The notes under the pieces: generated by a model | The model's database searches: none | The model's input: only the letters and a program-made list of their open reading frames with translations | Told to the model about the DNA's origin: nothing | Part shown: positions 49,550 through 62,653 of the stretch, piece after piece | Layout: each line of letters starts with the position of its first letter | Position numbering within the stretch: position 1 is the stretch's first letter | Made by a program: the position numbers and the translations under genes | Assembly (NCBI GenBank): GCA_963920665.1 | Contig: OY987268.1 | Location: forward strand, 15,936,501-16,000,500 | DNA length: 64,000 nucleotides | DNA from: Straminergon stramineum | Taxonomy: Eukaryota; Streptophyta; Bryopsida; Hypnales; Calliergonaceae | Reading direction: 5' to 3'

Positions 49550-52500
49550 ATGAGCTCCGACTACAGCATAGCGCTCGTGGTGATCGTTGTGATAATATGC
49601 ATCGTGGTTTTCATCTTCAACACCTATTTGCTGATAAATTATCAGCACCCGGACGATTACAATCAAGCCTATCTTCCCAAAGGAATCGTCATCTTCGGAC
49701 TCTCCATCGCACAAATCTCCATTCTGTTGTTACCAGCGGATGTTGCCAATCGCAACGCCTGCAGTAATTCTGTCTACATGGATGCGTGCAACTACACGTT
49801 GCCAATGAAAGATCTGTGGTACGCAGTGTACATTATCGACGCGGTCTTTTTGTTCTTCATCTGTCCGTTCGCGTTCTTCTACTACGAAGCCGATGAAGAA
49901 ACGTAAGCCTCGATCCACGTCTCTTTAATTTCCTCAGTGAGTCCTAGCCTGAGCATGTTTGTTCATGTTCCTGTGTTAGTGAATATTGTGGGTACACATT
50001 TCTTACAGAAATTATGATATTTCTCCTATCTTGATGAGGTCGTTGCACTTGTCCCTATTGCATGCGCAGAGTGTGATATCTTTGTAGTTTTACGTGAAGG
50101 CTTAATGTTGGAAGGAGGTGTTGAAATTTTGCTAAGCTTGATCACTTTATGGTGAAATTAGGATGAAGATGTTCTGAGAGATTCCTTAATGCTGATTCAG
50201 ATCCGTCCTTTGTTTGATGTGAAAACAGACCTGCACGCAAGCGGTTGTTAAATTCTTTCCTGTGGGTGCTTGTACTGGCTTTTGTTCTGGGGCTCGTCAT
50301 TGGCATCTGCTACGGTAAGATCAACGGGCTCATGTAATTAGGGAGTCACAGTTTGTGGATTGTGGAGGGGAATTCATAGGAAGGCTTTTTATGATCACTC
50401 TAACTTTAGGAAGTCTTCCCCATGATTCACAGAGAACATCTTGATGATGACTAAAAGTTTTCGAAATAATCTAATATCAATGAAAACCTTGTAAAATGCT
50501 TAAATGTTGAAGAGGGTACCACACAAGCACTTTAGGTTTTATGGTGAATTGTGTTTCGAACTCCTATTCATAGGGGAAAGAAAATCTGGAGCAATTTTTT
50601 ATTCGCGTGAGATGTGTTTGGCGAGCTTGTTTTAATTTTTGATGAAACGTCGGTGCTGGATTTCAGCTGTCGTCGGCTATTCGGACTTTACTGTGCGCCG
50701 CCTTGAGTCTGATTCCATTCCATTTACAACGGATTTCTCGACGTTGACAGCAGCAAAGCCGTGTTTACCCTCGACGGTCATTGTCTCTTCCACCAGTACC
50801 CAACTGGTGCGTTGACAAAATTCTCCTAAAACAGCTTTTTCTTAGTCATGTCAACTAAGTAATGGTGTCAAAAATGTAGAAAGTTCTTGTGTACAAATGA
50901 AAATGAGATGAGATGAAAACAATAGTCGCATGCTAGGACCCATGGAATTCCAGTGTCTATTATGTCCGTGGAATTTCATGGGCATTTGTTTATCAGAATA
51001 GTGGCATTCTAAGATGGTTGAATAATAGAGTTCTGAAATTTTCAATCAATGAGGACTTAACTGAGGAAAATATTGAGGATTATGTGGAAAGATGCACACG
51101 AATTTCTATTTGGGGTAGAGACACTCGTGATTAGCTTCGAATTTACACTCTTTGGCATCTGATTTTTTATATGGAATAGTTACAAAATCTACATGATCGA
51201 AATGCATATCATTATATCTCTGTGAAATTTTCTGGCTGAGAGATTGAATCATGGCTGTCAACTTGTAACAGAGCTAAAGCACGCTGAATTATGGCGTGGG
51301 TGTGCATCGGCAGTGTGCATCGTACTTGGCAGGGGCTGACACTTCTACGAACTGGACCATGAGGATCTCGTTCCCGGAATATGTTATCGCCGTTGTCACC
51401 ATCATTGGCTCCATACTCTTCGTCGTAAAGGAATTTCTATCTCTCTGCTCTTTCTTTTAGCTGAAATTTTTGTAGAAGCTGCGCTTGCACGTATTTAATT
51501 AGTCGCTGCAATCTGCCAAATCTTTGTAGAGAATGTGTTTGCAGTATACGACTGAAGTGGGATCCTTTAGTGGAGATGTAACCTCTATTGTAGTCCTTTT
51601 ACGAACCAGTCTAATTAAGTGGAAATTCTCCAGATATTTGGTGGAGTTGGCGTTGCATGCTTACCAATGAGCCTGATTAATACTTTTCTTCATCGGCCAA
51701 AGACAACAATCACCCTTGCTCAGTACACCAAGGTTATTCTCACCCGGGGTTGTCTTCCAGATCGACAGACAAGCATGACGTCTAGTATGTTCGACACAAA
51801 CATCAACTAGATCGCCTTGTCTGTCGCATAAGTTATTCTTAAAGTATAATTTTAATGTTTGAGGGTATCCAGAAATATTTCGCAATTAATTGATCAATGT
51901 TGTCTAACATTTTTAAGACCTGTATATTAAGACACCGAATGTCGAACACAATTTCAAGCTGTGCTAATCAATCTAGGAAGACAACCCTTCCTTGTCGATT
52001 GACGCAAAGGCTAACAATATTACATCTGCCTGTGATTTTTCCAATCTGTATGAAGACTGAGGTCAAGCTACATGGTACACAGGCAGTCACTTTGTCCACT
52101 TTTAAACTGGTCATGAAGCACGTCATGATCTGCGGCAGGAAGCAACGCAACTTGCAAAACGTGGGAAAGAGATAAAGGAGATAATTGTGGGCTTACAACA
52201 TGAAGAGAGAGCTCGAACCAAGGGAAGAAAATGGAAGAAGAACTTCTTGAAGATTCAGCAGGTACATTGAATTTTGTGGTCCATTTGTTGTCTTCTTCAA
52301 TATTTGATTGCTGTTTAGTTGGTCTTGCTTCCAATTCTTTTGAAGCTAATTTTCTACCCCATTAACAGTGTAAAATAAAATTAGATTGTTTCAGGAATTT
52401 TTACAATTTTGATCTCTGTGGGCATTGGGAGACCTCCTTATGAATCATGGAATCATGGAGAAGATTCTCTTTATGGCGTTGTCTAAGTTCTTGAAATAGT

Positions 52501-55500
52501 CTAATGTGCTAGAGATATCCTTTGATTCGAAGTCCAGTTTCTTGTTATGTTTTCCTCTGAACTCCTGTAAGTAAGCGTATTTAATAATCCATGGTGTACA
52601 TCTCACAATTTTAGACTAGTTAAACCCTTGAAGATTCTATTTTTGAATCATTTCAAAACTTAGAGGCATAGAATAAGAGATACAAAGGTTAGAAGTTGAT
52701 CATAAGTTTATGCAAAATTGAAAGTTTCATGAGAAACTAAGTGAAATATATGTCATCAGATTAGTCGCAATGTTTCAATTTGAATGTAGCTACATGCAAT
52801 TTCAAAGTCCTCCTCAGGTATCGGGGTTAGTCGTTCCTTATCCATCTTGAGACCCAAAGAGAGCAAGATTGAACAAAGTAGCAACATTAAACTCAAAACA
52901 AATGAAGCTGTATGGTGCAGGAGCTTGTGTTTCTGGAACAAGATGAGCAAGCTCTGACCGAAGTTTATCCTCAAGGAGAAAAGGTAACCTATCTCACATA
53001 TGTACCTCAAGTGATATCAATTGCAGCATGTATCTTATATTTGCTATCGTGACATGTGACGAGAGTGGTGTTATTCGTTTAACATTTTGCATAACAATCC
53101 TAAACCAAAGACCTTGTTCCCTTTGGTCTTTCATAATCAAAGTGACATTTAGAACCTCACAAGTTGGGCCCCTATTTTTGTAGGAAGCAATGGTATGTTC
53201 GCACTTGGTGTTAGGGGTGTTGTTTGCAACATGAATCTAGTCCAAAAGCATATCTAAGTTTGTTCCTAAGATCCTCAATAACAACATTCTTTAACACCAA
53301 GTGCAAACATACCATTATCTATGTTACTTCCATCATGCCATATTTCTGTAGTTGGCAATAACTAAGGTGCTTGTTTCACTCTTCACACGTAGGCTGATTC
53401 TACTTGGGCACTCACTGTTCTCAGCTACTTGGGATGTCTCTTCTTTGGACTCATTGGGTAAGCTCTACATTGAGGTTGTATTCGATAAAATGAGACAATT
53501 TGCAATCTCATACATTCCTTGATCTTACATTTAGATGATAATAAATGTTCAATATTGAGAGAATTTGGTAAATTGAGAATTTAATATATTGATATATTTA
53601 TAAAATCTTTCATTTTTTAAAAGTTTGATTAGTTCTTAAATCTTTGATTCATCAGAATGGAGGTCTCAAATAGTGGGGTTGAAGTCTCATCAAGTGCAAA
53701 GTTTTTGTCTCATTTTAACAAATATGGCCATGATATGCACTATCCTATAAACTATGAATCATCTATGTTTCACAAGGCTACTCTACTAACAATTGTGTAG
53801 GTTTTTTTACAGAATGGTGGTGTCTATCATGTGGTTGGTGCATATAATTTTATTTATGCTCTGCTCACCACCAGAAGATCCATTCCTAAACGAGATTTTC
53901 ATCCAATTGGACAAGGCTTGGGGTCAAAAACAAATTCCTGATTCTTTTTTCCTGCTAATTTCATTCATTTCCATTACCCCCACTGTCAATAGACCTCCGT
54001 CTAAGTTAGTGCACCAGCATTTGATAATTTGCCATAAATCACTTCCTTAATAGAATTTTTCTGCATTTCAGGGTTGCTTGGTACAGTAGGATTCGGCTGT
54101 TTCTGCTTGTACCTTTTGCTGGCTGTGATTTCCGGGGAGATGCACATTGGTCTCAACTTCCTCTTCTTCCGAGTTTTTCCCATGAAGTAAGTTGAATTTG
54201 ATCGAGCTCAACAAATCTCAATTTTCTTACATGCTCGGTGTCTAAAAACTGACTTAGATTTTTAGCCACACAACTGTTCGTGATAGAAATTACATCTGCA
54301 AAAACAATATCACAAAGTTAACCATTTATCCTTTGGGCCCAATGGAAAAATTCAAGGAAGAATCAAGGTATCCAAGATGCTCCAATTCTCGAGCATCGTC
54401 TTTCTCTCTCATCTTGAGTTCAAGAAATGAAAGCTTTTGTATTCGTTGGAGACATTCCTTCCTTCCACTAGCAAAGGAATGAACTGTGGGCATTACCCTT
54501 GAAAATTTGTAAATAATATATGGGTCATGTAATGTCCAACAGATGGGGTGGCACAATGATGAATGCTTTCTTGTTCAATGTGGGACTCATAATTGCAAGC
54601 AGCATCAGGTATTCATTCTAACTTTATTATATTATTCTATGCTTGCAATGTATCATAATTCATATATTAAACCACAATTAAAGAGTTATAAGGTTAAATA
54701 CAGGTTGTATAGAAGGTCCCCAAGGGCCTGTCAAGGGCTAATGTAGAGACAATGAGAGTGTTTTAATTTGGCAAGCAATCCCATGGTTCATACCTTTCAA
54801 TGACCCTCCCTCATATGTATGATCCTCATGTATTTGTGTATACAGTTTAATTCAGTTCTGTGCAAAGGCGTTCTCTCTTTATGTGGATGCCACGGCCATT
54901 CAAGAAATTTTTGGTGGCACTATCGAGTCGTTGAGAGGGATCAAATACCTCTTCAGGTGCATCTGACACTTGCTTAAGTTAGTAGCACCTCAAAGCTCTT
55001 TCTCTCTCTAGTTTCTTAACCCTTGACCACCCAGTGAGTGTTTACCAAAATCCAGACCTTTTTGAACTCATTCCAATCAAACTATCACCCAACACGAGAT
55101 TCACAAAAATTGACCATACTAATTGGTAGTGGAGATAGGCGGAGAGCTGTAGGGAAATGGACAAATGATTTCATTGTATTGTTGAAATGATTATAATACT
55201 CAAACATGGCAATCTTTCAATTTTGGGTGATTGCAAGAAACACTTGTCCTATTTTTTGTCCCCTTGCCCTTGGACATGTGGTTTTTTGGTCATAACTTTT
55301 GCATCATAAGTCCTTTTGTCTTGAAATTTGGAATGAAGGTACACATAAAAGTTTCACACATTTGGTATTTTTTGGGGGGTTTTAAAAATTAATTTACTAT
55401 TTTTAAAGTACCCCCGATTGGGTGTCTACCTTGGCCATTTTGGGGGGTTTTGAGCCAAAGTTGTACCCAAAAATGCGAATTGGAAGCCACAAATTGGAGA

Positions 55501-57904
55501 ATCTGGAGTTGTACTTGTGTTCCAATGAGAGACGAAGAGTTTTTTGCAAAAAAACTTTGCATGAAGTGTCTACATGAGGCCAAAGTGACCGTTGTTCGTG
55601 CACATTTTTTGGATAGAAAAAAAAAATTTTGAAGAAATTTTTGGTGCAATGTGGGAGCAAGCTTGTCTACAAAAATGACTTTTTTTCTGGGAATTTTTTG
55701 AATTCTTTTTGAATTACTAAAATTGAAAAGGTCCATAGACCCCTTTTCTGCTATTTTCTACTACCAATAGCTTCTATAGTACTACATAGTAGTCTATGGT
55801 ACTACATAGTACTGAATCAATGGTTAAGATCTGTAGATGCTCGGAATTGACGGTTGAGATTCGTAGGCACAATCTGACGCGCGAAATTGATAGTAGTCCC
55901 TAGTATTGCCAGTTCTACAGCCAGAAATCGGGTTTTTGAGCCAAAAACGTGAAGTGTTTCTTGCAATCACCCTTTTAGGAGGCCAAATTTGAGGCGTTGG
56001 GATGCTCATGGGTTGAAAGTTCTAAATTCCTTCTTACAAATGTTGGTTATCTACCCCATAGCCACCTCCACTCTTTGGATTTGCCATGTACTCACCAAAT
56101 GCATGCTGTAGAGTTTTCACACTTGTTTTGAGGACCTATTAAGTGCTTCAGATCATGTTTCATATGAGAAGTCATACTGAATAAGATAGAAGCACCCATA
56201 ACCATGAATTTAAGTTTTTTTGAATATGATTTCTATCATAAACATCCAACAAATTATTATACCCTATTAGCACGAGAAAAATAATTCCTATACACTTCCA
56301 AATGTATTATTTGGACATTGTGAGTATAAGTTATCAATTTTTAAAGAGCCAACTATAAATGCACCTAATACCAACACTAGGGGTCTGACATTCAAATGTA
56401 GTACATCCTTATGATCACATCTATTCACTTCCAAAGATTTTCTCAGATTTTAGAAGAGATCATTATGGATACAGAGAAGGTTACGAGTGTTGCTACCTTA
56501 GTGCTCTTAAGAGGGTCTATTTTCAAAGGTCAATTACTCATGGCTCATTGTGTGCTACTTGCCACGTGTATCAAAATAGCAAAATAGTGGGATACATGAA
56601 CTGACTGCTTGTGACATATTAGGACAACTATTAGGTATTGTGGCTTTGCAAATTTTACTTACTAATCATAGTGTTTTGAATCATAGTGTTATGGTCACTC
56701 GAAGTCCAAAATGTAGATGAATGAATCTTGTTAAGAAACAAAGATGTACTTTGTAGTAGTTGACTCCACATTCGTAAAATGAAATGATCATTCAAACAAA
56801 ATTGCATGACTTATCCAAGGTAGAAACTAAGATTTGACTTATAAATCATACTCACCGGCCTTATTTTTTTGAACTTTTTGAGAAAGTGTGAAGATGGTGA
56901 TTATTTAAAATTAGTGAAGCATTGTATTTCTATATTCATCCATCTTTTAGACTAAAAAACACTTTTCAATCATATTCATGCACTTTTCATCCAAATATAA
57001 CAATTTCATCCACATTTAAAATAAAAATGGAAATTTTTTGATGAAAAAAGATTACTATTATTTGGCAAAAAATAGACATTTATTTTGAAATGGTGCAATC
57101 CGCCCCCATCGTAAAAAAAAGGGTTTGATATTCACATAGTGGGACTCACCATACTTATATCATTGACGCAGGTACAATGTCTTCCAAATCTCATTTGTAA
57201 TCTTTGCATTCATGACGATCATCTACTACATGTGCTTTGTAAGTCACCACATATTATTCAATTCATTCCAATTCTTAACTTTTTATGCCTTCAATAACTC
57301 TTACCAAGCTAGCACTAAGAAGTTGGGAAATATGGTTTTTTTCTTAAGGAGATTGATAAATAGAGAAATTTAGCTGTGAAAAGCATCATAAAAGTTAACT
57401 GGAAACTCTAAATCATACATCTATAATTGAACTCAACTAGTAGCCTCAACCCTTGAACACCAGGTTGGTGACCGTGGAAATTAGTCATTTTGGAACCATG
57501 TGACATGATTTACTTTAAAAAAATCAAAAATACTCATTGGGAGTCAAACTACTATAGGAGAATTTCTTGTCATTCATTGGACAAAAAACGTTTGCCTCAT
57601 TGTTTAGAGGTTAAACTAATGGCACATGGAAAGATTTCATTTTGTGGAATGTGCCTTGGTTTATCCTCCTCATGTGCAAGGCTTTAAGGAGTTAAGGACA
57701 TGAAAATTCTTGACTAATTCAATACAACTCAAAAATTTATAAACACGACTTGAATGGAGTAGCAGCCAATTACACTTGAGAAAAAATTTCCACCGTAGGT
57801 CAGATCCTTCAAATGCAACTTACCTTCTTGATTGTTGTGATCCAATGCAGGGCTGGAGAAAAGTTGTTGACAAGAAGAAGACACTGAGATTTGCAACTCT
57901 CTGA
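49550..57904 (+). CDS. LMBR1/LMBD1-type multi-pass membrane protein, 14 exons
   Basis: Exons: 49550-49902, 50229-50314, 50667-50806, 51314-51424, 51634-51732, 52139-52261, 52921-52983, 53393-53457, 53813-53922, 54072-54186, 54543-54608, 54846-54956, 57172-57238 and 57851-57904. All introns are GT-AG with consistent phases; product 520 aa, against about 510 in the Arabidopsis LMBR1-like protein At3g08930. Seen: hydrophobic segments near residues 8-30, 44-63, 88-112, 126-150, 213-240, 328-365, 384-407, 425-450 and 483-505. Family hallmarks are YQHPDD, FGLSIA, LLPADVANR, PMKDLW, WTMR.SFPEYV, FGGVGVACLP and PFLNE.FI. A charged, probably cytosolic, coiled-coil-prone stretch lies at about 245-325 (RARTKGRKWKKN). 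Animal LMBD1 is a lysosomal membrane protein needed for cobalamin export; the plant role is not established and may differ. Exon 4's acceptor is the least certain junction. Introns and 3' flank hold several small transposons; intron 12 is 2.2 kb. Confidence 0.93.
53189..53317 (+). mobile_element. Harbinger/Tourist-like MITE in intron 7 of the LMBD gene
   Basis: Inverted ends AATGGTATGTTCGCACTTGG and GTGCAAACATACCATT; 129 bp. Matches the reverse complement of the MITE at 57931-58057 along its whole length. The start GG(T)ATGTT and the short length fit PIF/Harbinger-type MITEs; flanks AAT/ATT are not an exact target duplication. Confidence 0.75.
55016..55060 (+). mobile_element. Left end of a TTAA element in intron 12
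   Basis: TTAA then CCCTTGACCACCCAGTGAG, close to the CCCTAGACC(G/A)C(T/C)CA ends of the element at 58474-59457. No matching right end seen, so probably truncated. Confidence 0.4.
55225..55972 (+). mobile_element. 748-bp element in intron 12 sharing ends with the fold-back element
   Basis: Ends GGGTGATTGCAAGAAACACT and the inverse GTGTTTCTTGCAATCACCC, the same terminal motif as the palindrome at 24851-25923. TTTT flanks both sides. The interior is not a long palindrome and shows no protein-like ORF. It accounts for a third of the 2.2-kb intron. Confidence 0.75.
57450..57610 (-). mobile_element. 222-bp-family TTAA element in intron 13 of the LMBD gene, internally deleted
   Basis: Flanks TCAA (57446-57449, decayed) and TTAA (57611-57614). 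Begins CCCTTGAACACCAGGTTG, then accgtggaaat and ggaaccatgtgacat as in the family, but about 60 bp of the middle is missing. Ends TTGTTTAGAGG. Confidence 0.7.
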
Positions 57905-57930
57905 TGACGTAGCTTGATGGAAGCTTATTA

Positions 57931-58057
57931 AGGTATGTTTACACTTGGTGTTAAAGAGTGTTGTTACTAAAGGTCTTAGGAATGAATTTAGACCTAAGTT
58001 ATTTTTGTACTAGATTCACATTGCAAACATCACTCCTAACACTAAGTGCAAACATAC
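57931..58057 (-). mobile_element. Harbinger/Tourist-like MITE just after the LMBD stop codon
   Basis: Inverted ends AGGTATGTTTACACTTGG and CTAAGTGCAAACATACT, with TTA on each side as a probable 3-bp target duplication (typical of PIF/Harbinger). It begins 26 bp after the stop codon, so it lies in or at the end of the 3' UTR, in inverse orientation to the intron 7 copy. Confidence 0.78.
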
Positions 58058-58473
58058 TTTAAGACCGAAAAAATGAGAGGTAACTATAAAGAAAGACATC
58101 AAAGACATCAAAGTATCACATCATGCTTTTTTTGTGAACTGTAGCTATTCTTAACTCTCTGATGACATGGATGTTGACAAATATAGTACCAAAAAAAAAG
58201 AGAAAACTACATGCAACCAAGACAACAAAGTCTCATATTGCTTTCCGTGGACAATGGTATCATAGTTCTTAATTTTAAGAAACAAGGTCCGTCTACAAAT
58301 TCAAATAATCACAAATTAAATCTCAGATAGACGGACTCCTCGCTTGCTTAACTTCCTCAACCTCTCCTTCAACATAATGTTGTTTGAAGTACTCCACCAT
58401 TGATATAGTAAGGACTGATTTATCATGTTTGTTTGTGGCACTAAGTGCTAACAAAGTTGGTACATGAGTTTAA

Positions 58474-59457
58474 CCCTAGACCGCTCAGTGCTAAAATGAG
58501 TCAGGGACACATTGCTTCAAGCACTCAGACAAGAATCTGTCACTACGACCAAGTTGGGTGGAATCAAACAAATCCATCGTTCCAATTTGCGACAATGTTA
58601 GAGGCATTGCAAACTTGAGAAAAAGGGGAGAAAAAGGGGTGGACTTCAGTGGTTAGATTGTAAGATTGCTCTAGTTGATGAACAATGAACTACCTTCCGA
58701 ATAGTGTTTTTTTTGGTGGAGCATGGGTGATTCACGTTGAAACCATATCGAGTGGAACTCAAAACACAAAGGTAATTCATGGCATTCATGGAGACCCCAC
58801 AAGCACTACAGAACCCAAATAATCGGTGAATTTGTTCAAAAATTGCGAAAACAACGAGACATTGAAGACGGGTAAGTCAAGGAAGCTATAGGTGGACGAC
58901 CGGCTCCAACCGGAATGTGAGGAGGTCAGCTCCAGGCTACTGCCGCTTACAACTCGTCCCCCAACGGCATCAATGCAGGCCGCTGGTAGAGAAAAGCCAT
59001 GCATGCGACAGGAGCTTGGAGTTGGATCCCCAAACAATCCGTGTACAAACAAGGAGAAACCGCCCCAATTGGAACCCAATTGGATTGCCCATCGTTGTCG
59101 CCAAAATCGTGCACAAAACACCCCAAATCTCCCACACTACGACAATCCTAAACCCTACGGCGTTGTCTCCTTCTTGTAAATGGGATCCTAAGCTCAACGA
59201 TCTTCCACCGGCTCTAGGCAGTGAGTTTTGGGACACTTGAGCTAACTGCCAAGTCCCAGGTTTTACTCTCTGACAATTAGATAGCCTTAGCAATGCATGA
59301 GCTCTCACCAAGTTCAAGCAATTGGATACTCCTTGTCCTCACAAACACCCACCCTAAACTCTACTAATTATCTTACAGATCCATCCACATCCCAATCTGT
59401 TGAGCGCCATTTTTCTATTTCTAGTGGACAGAATCCGTCCATTTGGGTGGTCTAGGG
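58474..59457 (+). mobile_element. TTAA-flanked element with GC-rich interior, 984 bp
   Basis: Perfect TTAA at 58470-58473 and 59458-59461. Left terminus CCCTAGACCGCTCAGTG; the right terminus read inversely is CCCTAGACCACCCAAATG. The interior (58.78-59.33 kb) is much GC-richer than any sister element and has overlapping ORFs of 60-115 aa on both strands, none recognisable. This may be captured host sequence. Confidence 0.65.
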
Positions 59458-59461
59458 TTAA

Positions 59462-62400
59462 GGTCTCAAAATTTATGTGAGAGTTCAAATCAATTTTGTA
59501 TTGCACTTATGTTTATTGATCTTGCAAGAAGAGGTAGTTGGATTGGATTCAAAAACAAAATATTTTCAAGAAATAGTATATTCAATAGTTTTCAACCTTT
59601 TGATTTTTTAATGAGTATTTGACCCAAAATTCCCATCAAAAAGAGCAATTTTTGTAAATCCAGAGTTCCTTAAAACCTTATACAATCTTCTATCGAAGCA
59701 CGCTCTCTTAGTAATGACCTTGTGTGAGTGGCCTATTGTTGTCATACCTTTCACTTAGTTTACATCACTAGATACCTTTTTAGTATCATAGGGAAGGATA
59801 TGTGGCCTCTCATGTTGACATGCACTACATACTAGGATTGTTTGAGAGAAGGGAAGTTTAGTAGTGATAGAATGTTATGAATGTGGCACTTAATTTGATG
59901 TGCAACTCCCTTGAAAACCCTATTAGTAGATTATTAGACTCGTAAAATGCAAATGTAGATTTCCAATACCATTGTAGAAGTTCATCATTAAAAGTCTTAC
60001 AAAGGGATCAATGTTGTCAAAAGTCTTGAGAACAATATTGTAGTTGCAAAGCAACTCAAGTAATGGGATGAGAATAAAAATTTTAGTACTAGTGGCATGT
60101 TAATCAAACTGATATGTAGATCAAACTGATACATGTCTTCCTCTCATTGCGTCAATTCTAAAATAAATAATATTAAACAATGATTCAGAACATCCAAAAA
60201 TTGGAATGGAATACCCAATATACACTTCATTGATGACTACAAAATAATACCAAACTCCGCCATTCTCACAACCTTTAGTTTCATTAACAATATTGCCATC
60301 AAATATTCCACCCAATTTTATATTACTATACAAAAGAAAACTAAAGAGCAATCAACCTCTCCCTACCTTCCATGACCACTCTAAATGTCTCCTTGCTCAA
60401 AACATTCCTCACCGCACCCAATACATTTTCAAAGATATACAATGTACTCAAATACAATTGCACCATTTGAATTGTTGAATTCACCATCAACATGAACAAA
60501 AACCCTTCTACTCCAGCTGTTAAATTAGTATTGATATCCATTAATTAATACCCTCTTCCTTTGACAAATGTAACTAGTCTAGTGTCACTTGTATTCACTC
60601 GTACTGACTTCTTGGAGCAATATGTATGACCTTAGATGAATAGATTCTTCAAGTATGTCATCCATTTGAAAATGGTTGGAGTTCCTATGTTTCTCAAGAG
60701 TAGTATAATCACTTCATAAAAATACTACATGCCAATACAATGTATTGTATATTATAGTCAATTTTGGACATCAAGTGGTAAAATAATTATTATTCAAGAT
60801 GCCAAATGAGATTTAATAACTCTCTCAATCATTGTCAACATGCCATATGATATTTAAAAAATTTAGACATGATTGGTTTGAATTAATTATGACAAACTAA
60901 TGTCAACTTTGGGTAACATTTGGAGATTAACTCATCAGCCATGCACCCACTAAACATGTCATTGTAGTAATGGATGTTAGTAGTGATAAACGGTTTCCTA
61001 CTTTTAAAAAAATATGTGATACTATTGATCAAATTTTTGACAAATTTATAAATTTCATTTTTGGCACATTTTTGACAAATTATTTTTACAAGCTCTAATA
61101 TTATAGTTATCACTTTCTTATCACCCAAAATTCATCCATTGAATCATTTTTCATCCATTAGAATAATTTCCATTCACTTTACCACATTTGATCTAATTTC
61201 ATTTACAAAATAATATTAGTCAAGGTCAATTAAACCATATGGCTCAATTTGTAGAAAAAACCCTTAAGTGCATATCCCTCTTGTAGGCTAGAGTGATGAC
61301 CCTTCTCATTGTTTGGCTAGATTATTTGGCGATACATATGAAAATTTTGCCCCCTAATTTGTAGTTGGTTAATTTGTATTTTTAGACCACATGTACTTCA
61401 TAGGAGGTCTTTAATTCTAAAAATGAATTCCAAATTTTCAAATTTAACCAACTATTGGTGGAAAATATTATGTTCCATAGTTTTTCTTCTAGAAATGAGA
61501 AAAGGACAATGAGGGGTTAATTCTTTGTGGTTTGGGTGAACCAACCCATATGCTCACCAAGAGTTTTGAGTAAAAACTTGTCCCCTATTTTTTAGGATGC
61601 TAATTTTATATTTTGTAACCACTCCCAACAAATTAGGGGTATCCAATTCCAAATACAAACTCAAATTTTCATATGTTGAAAATAATAAATTTGATCATCT
61701 TTACCAAGGGCCAAGCATATGGATTGGATTTCTCTATTTATTCACTTTGGCCTTCATTGCAGGATCACTTACAATTCCCACATTCGAAGTATATAATCTT
61801 CACAATTTCAACTAAGCATCATTATTGTTATTAAGCATAAATTAGATTTAGAGGATCTTTTTGGAAAGTGGAGGATTCCAACATACTTTAGTATGCATTA
61901 TTTGAAATAAATTATGAATTTTCAAAGTGTCGGTTTTAGGTGTACTAAAAACAAACACTTAGCCCTCTTAGAATCTCATGTTTTTTATTGTACATCCTTT
62001 GTATAATCAATATGTAGAATTTTGTGACGACTTATTTGGTGCAAATGTAAGAGCTGCATTTTAGACAATGATAAAGGTAACAACATCTAATTGTCACCCT
62101 TTTTAAATCCAAACTCTAGAAATTGGATTTATTCATGAAAAATGTACAATTTCTACTCTTGAAAAAACGTGGTTACAATTAGGTACACCTATTTCTTGCA
62201 CTTATAAAAATTCATAGTTTATTCATACGATATCCAAAAATGCATTCTAAGAGAACCTTGAATCTCCTTTTTACCACCAATAGGATCCCCCCCCCAAATT
62301 CAAAACAAGAATGGGAACCATGATGAATTCAAGCATTCACTCAAATGCACATAGGTCATCTTCAATGCATTCTGGAAATTGTCTCAACAAAGATAACTTT

Positions 62401-62653
62401 TTAAGACCAATTTGGAGAGCAAAGTGCATTGGTGACCATGAGATTTGCCAACATCCCTATAATTTTTGTCTTTTAGCTAGCTTTAGAAGCTATTTATTTT
62501 CTTTGTCCAATGTCTAAATTTGAGTTTTCTAGTACCTATTCAAAGTACTTTGAATGCACTTCTAATGATAGAAATTTCAAGTTTTAATTATAAGGCAATG
62601 AAAAGGTTAGAGTTATATTTGGCAGGGCAAATTCTAGAGTCTATTGAAGATGC
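59462..62653. other. AT-rich intergenic sequence, no gene seen
   Basis: Only diverged repeat fragments (61570-61690, 62195-62290) are recognisable. Confidence 0.55.
61570..61690 (-). repeat. Dispersed repeat (TTTTTTATTTGCCAC family), diverged inverted fragment
   Basis: The reverse complement shows the same block order (tttgtatttggaat, cccctaatttg, aaaaaataggggacaa) as the copies at 1256 and 12623, with many differences. Confidence 0.45.

Noticed and set aside
58786..59317. ORFs of 62-115 codons on both strands
   Set aside because: They overlap each other in several frames within a GC-rich transposon core; no protein family recognised.
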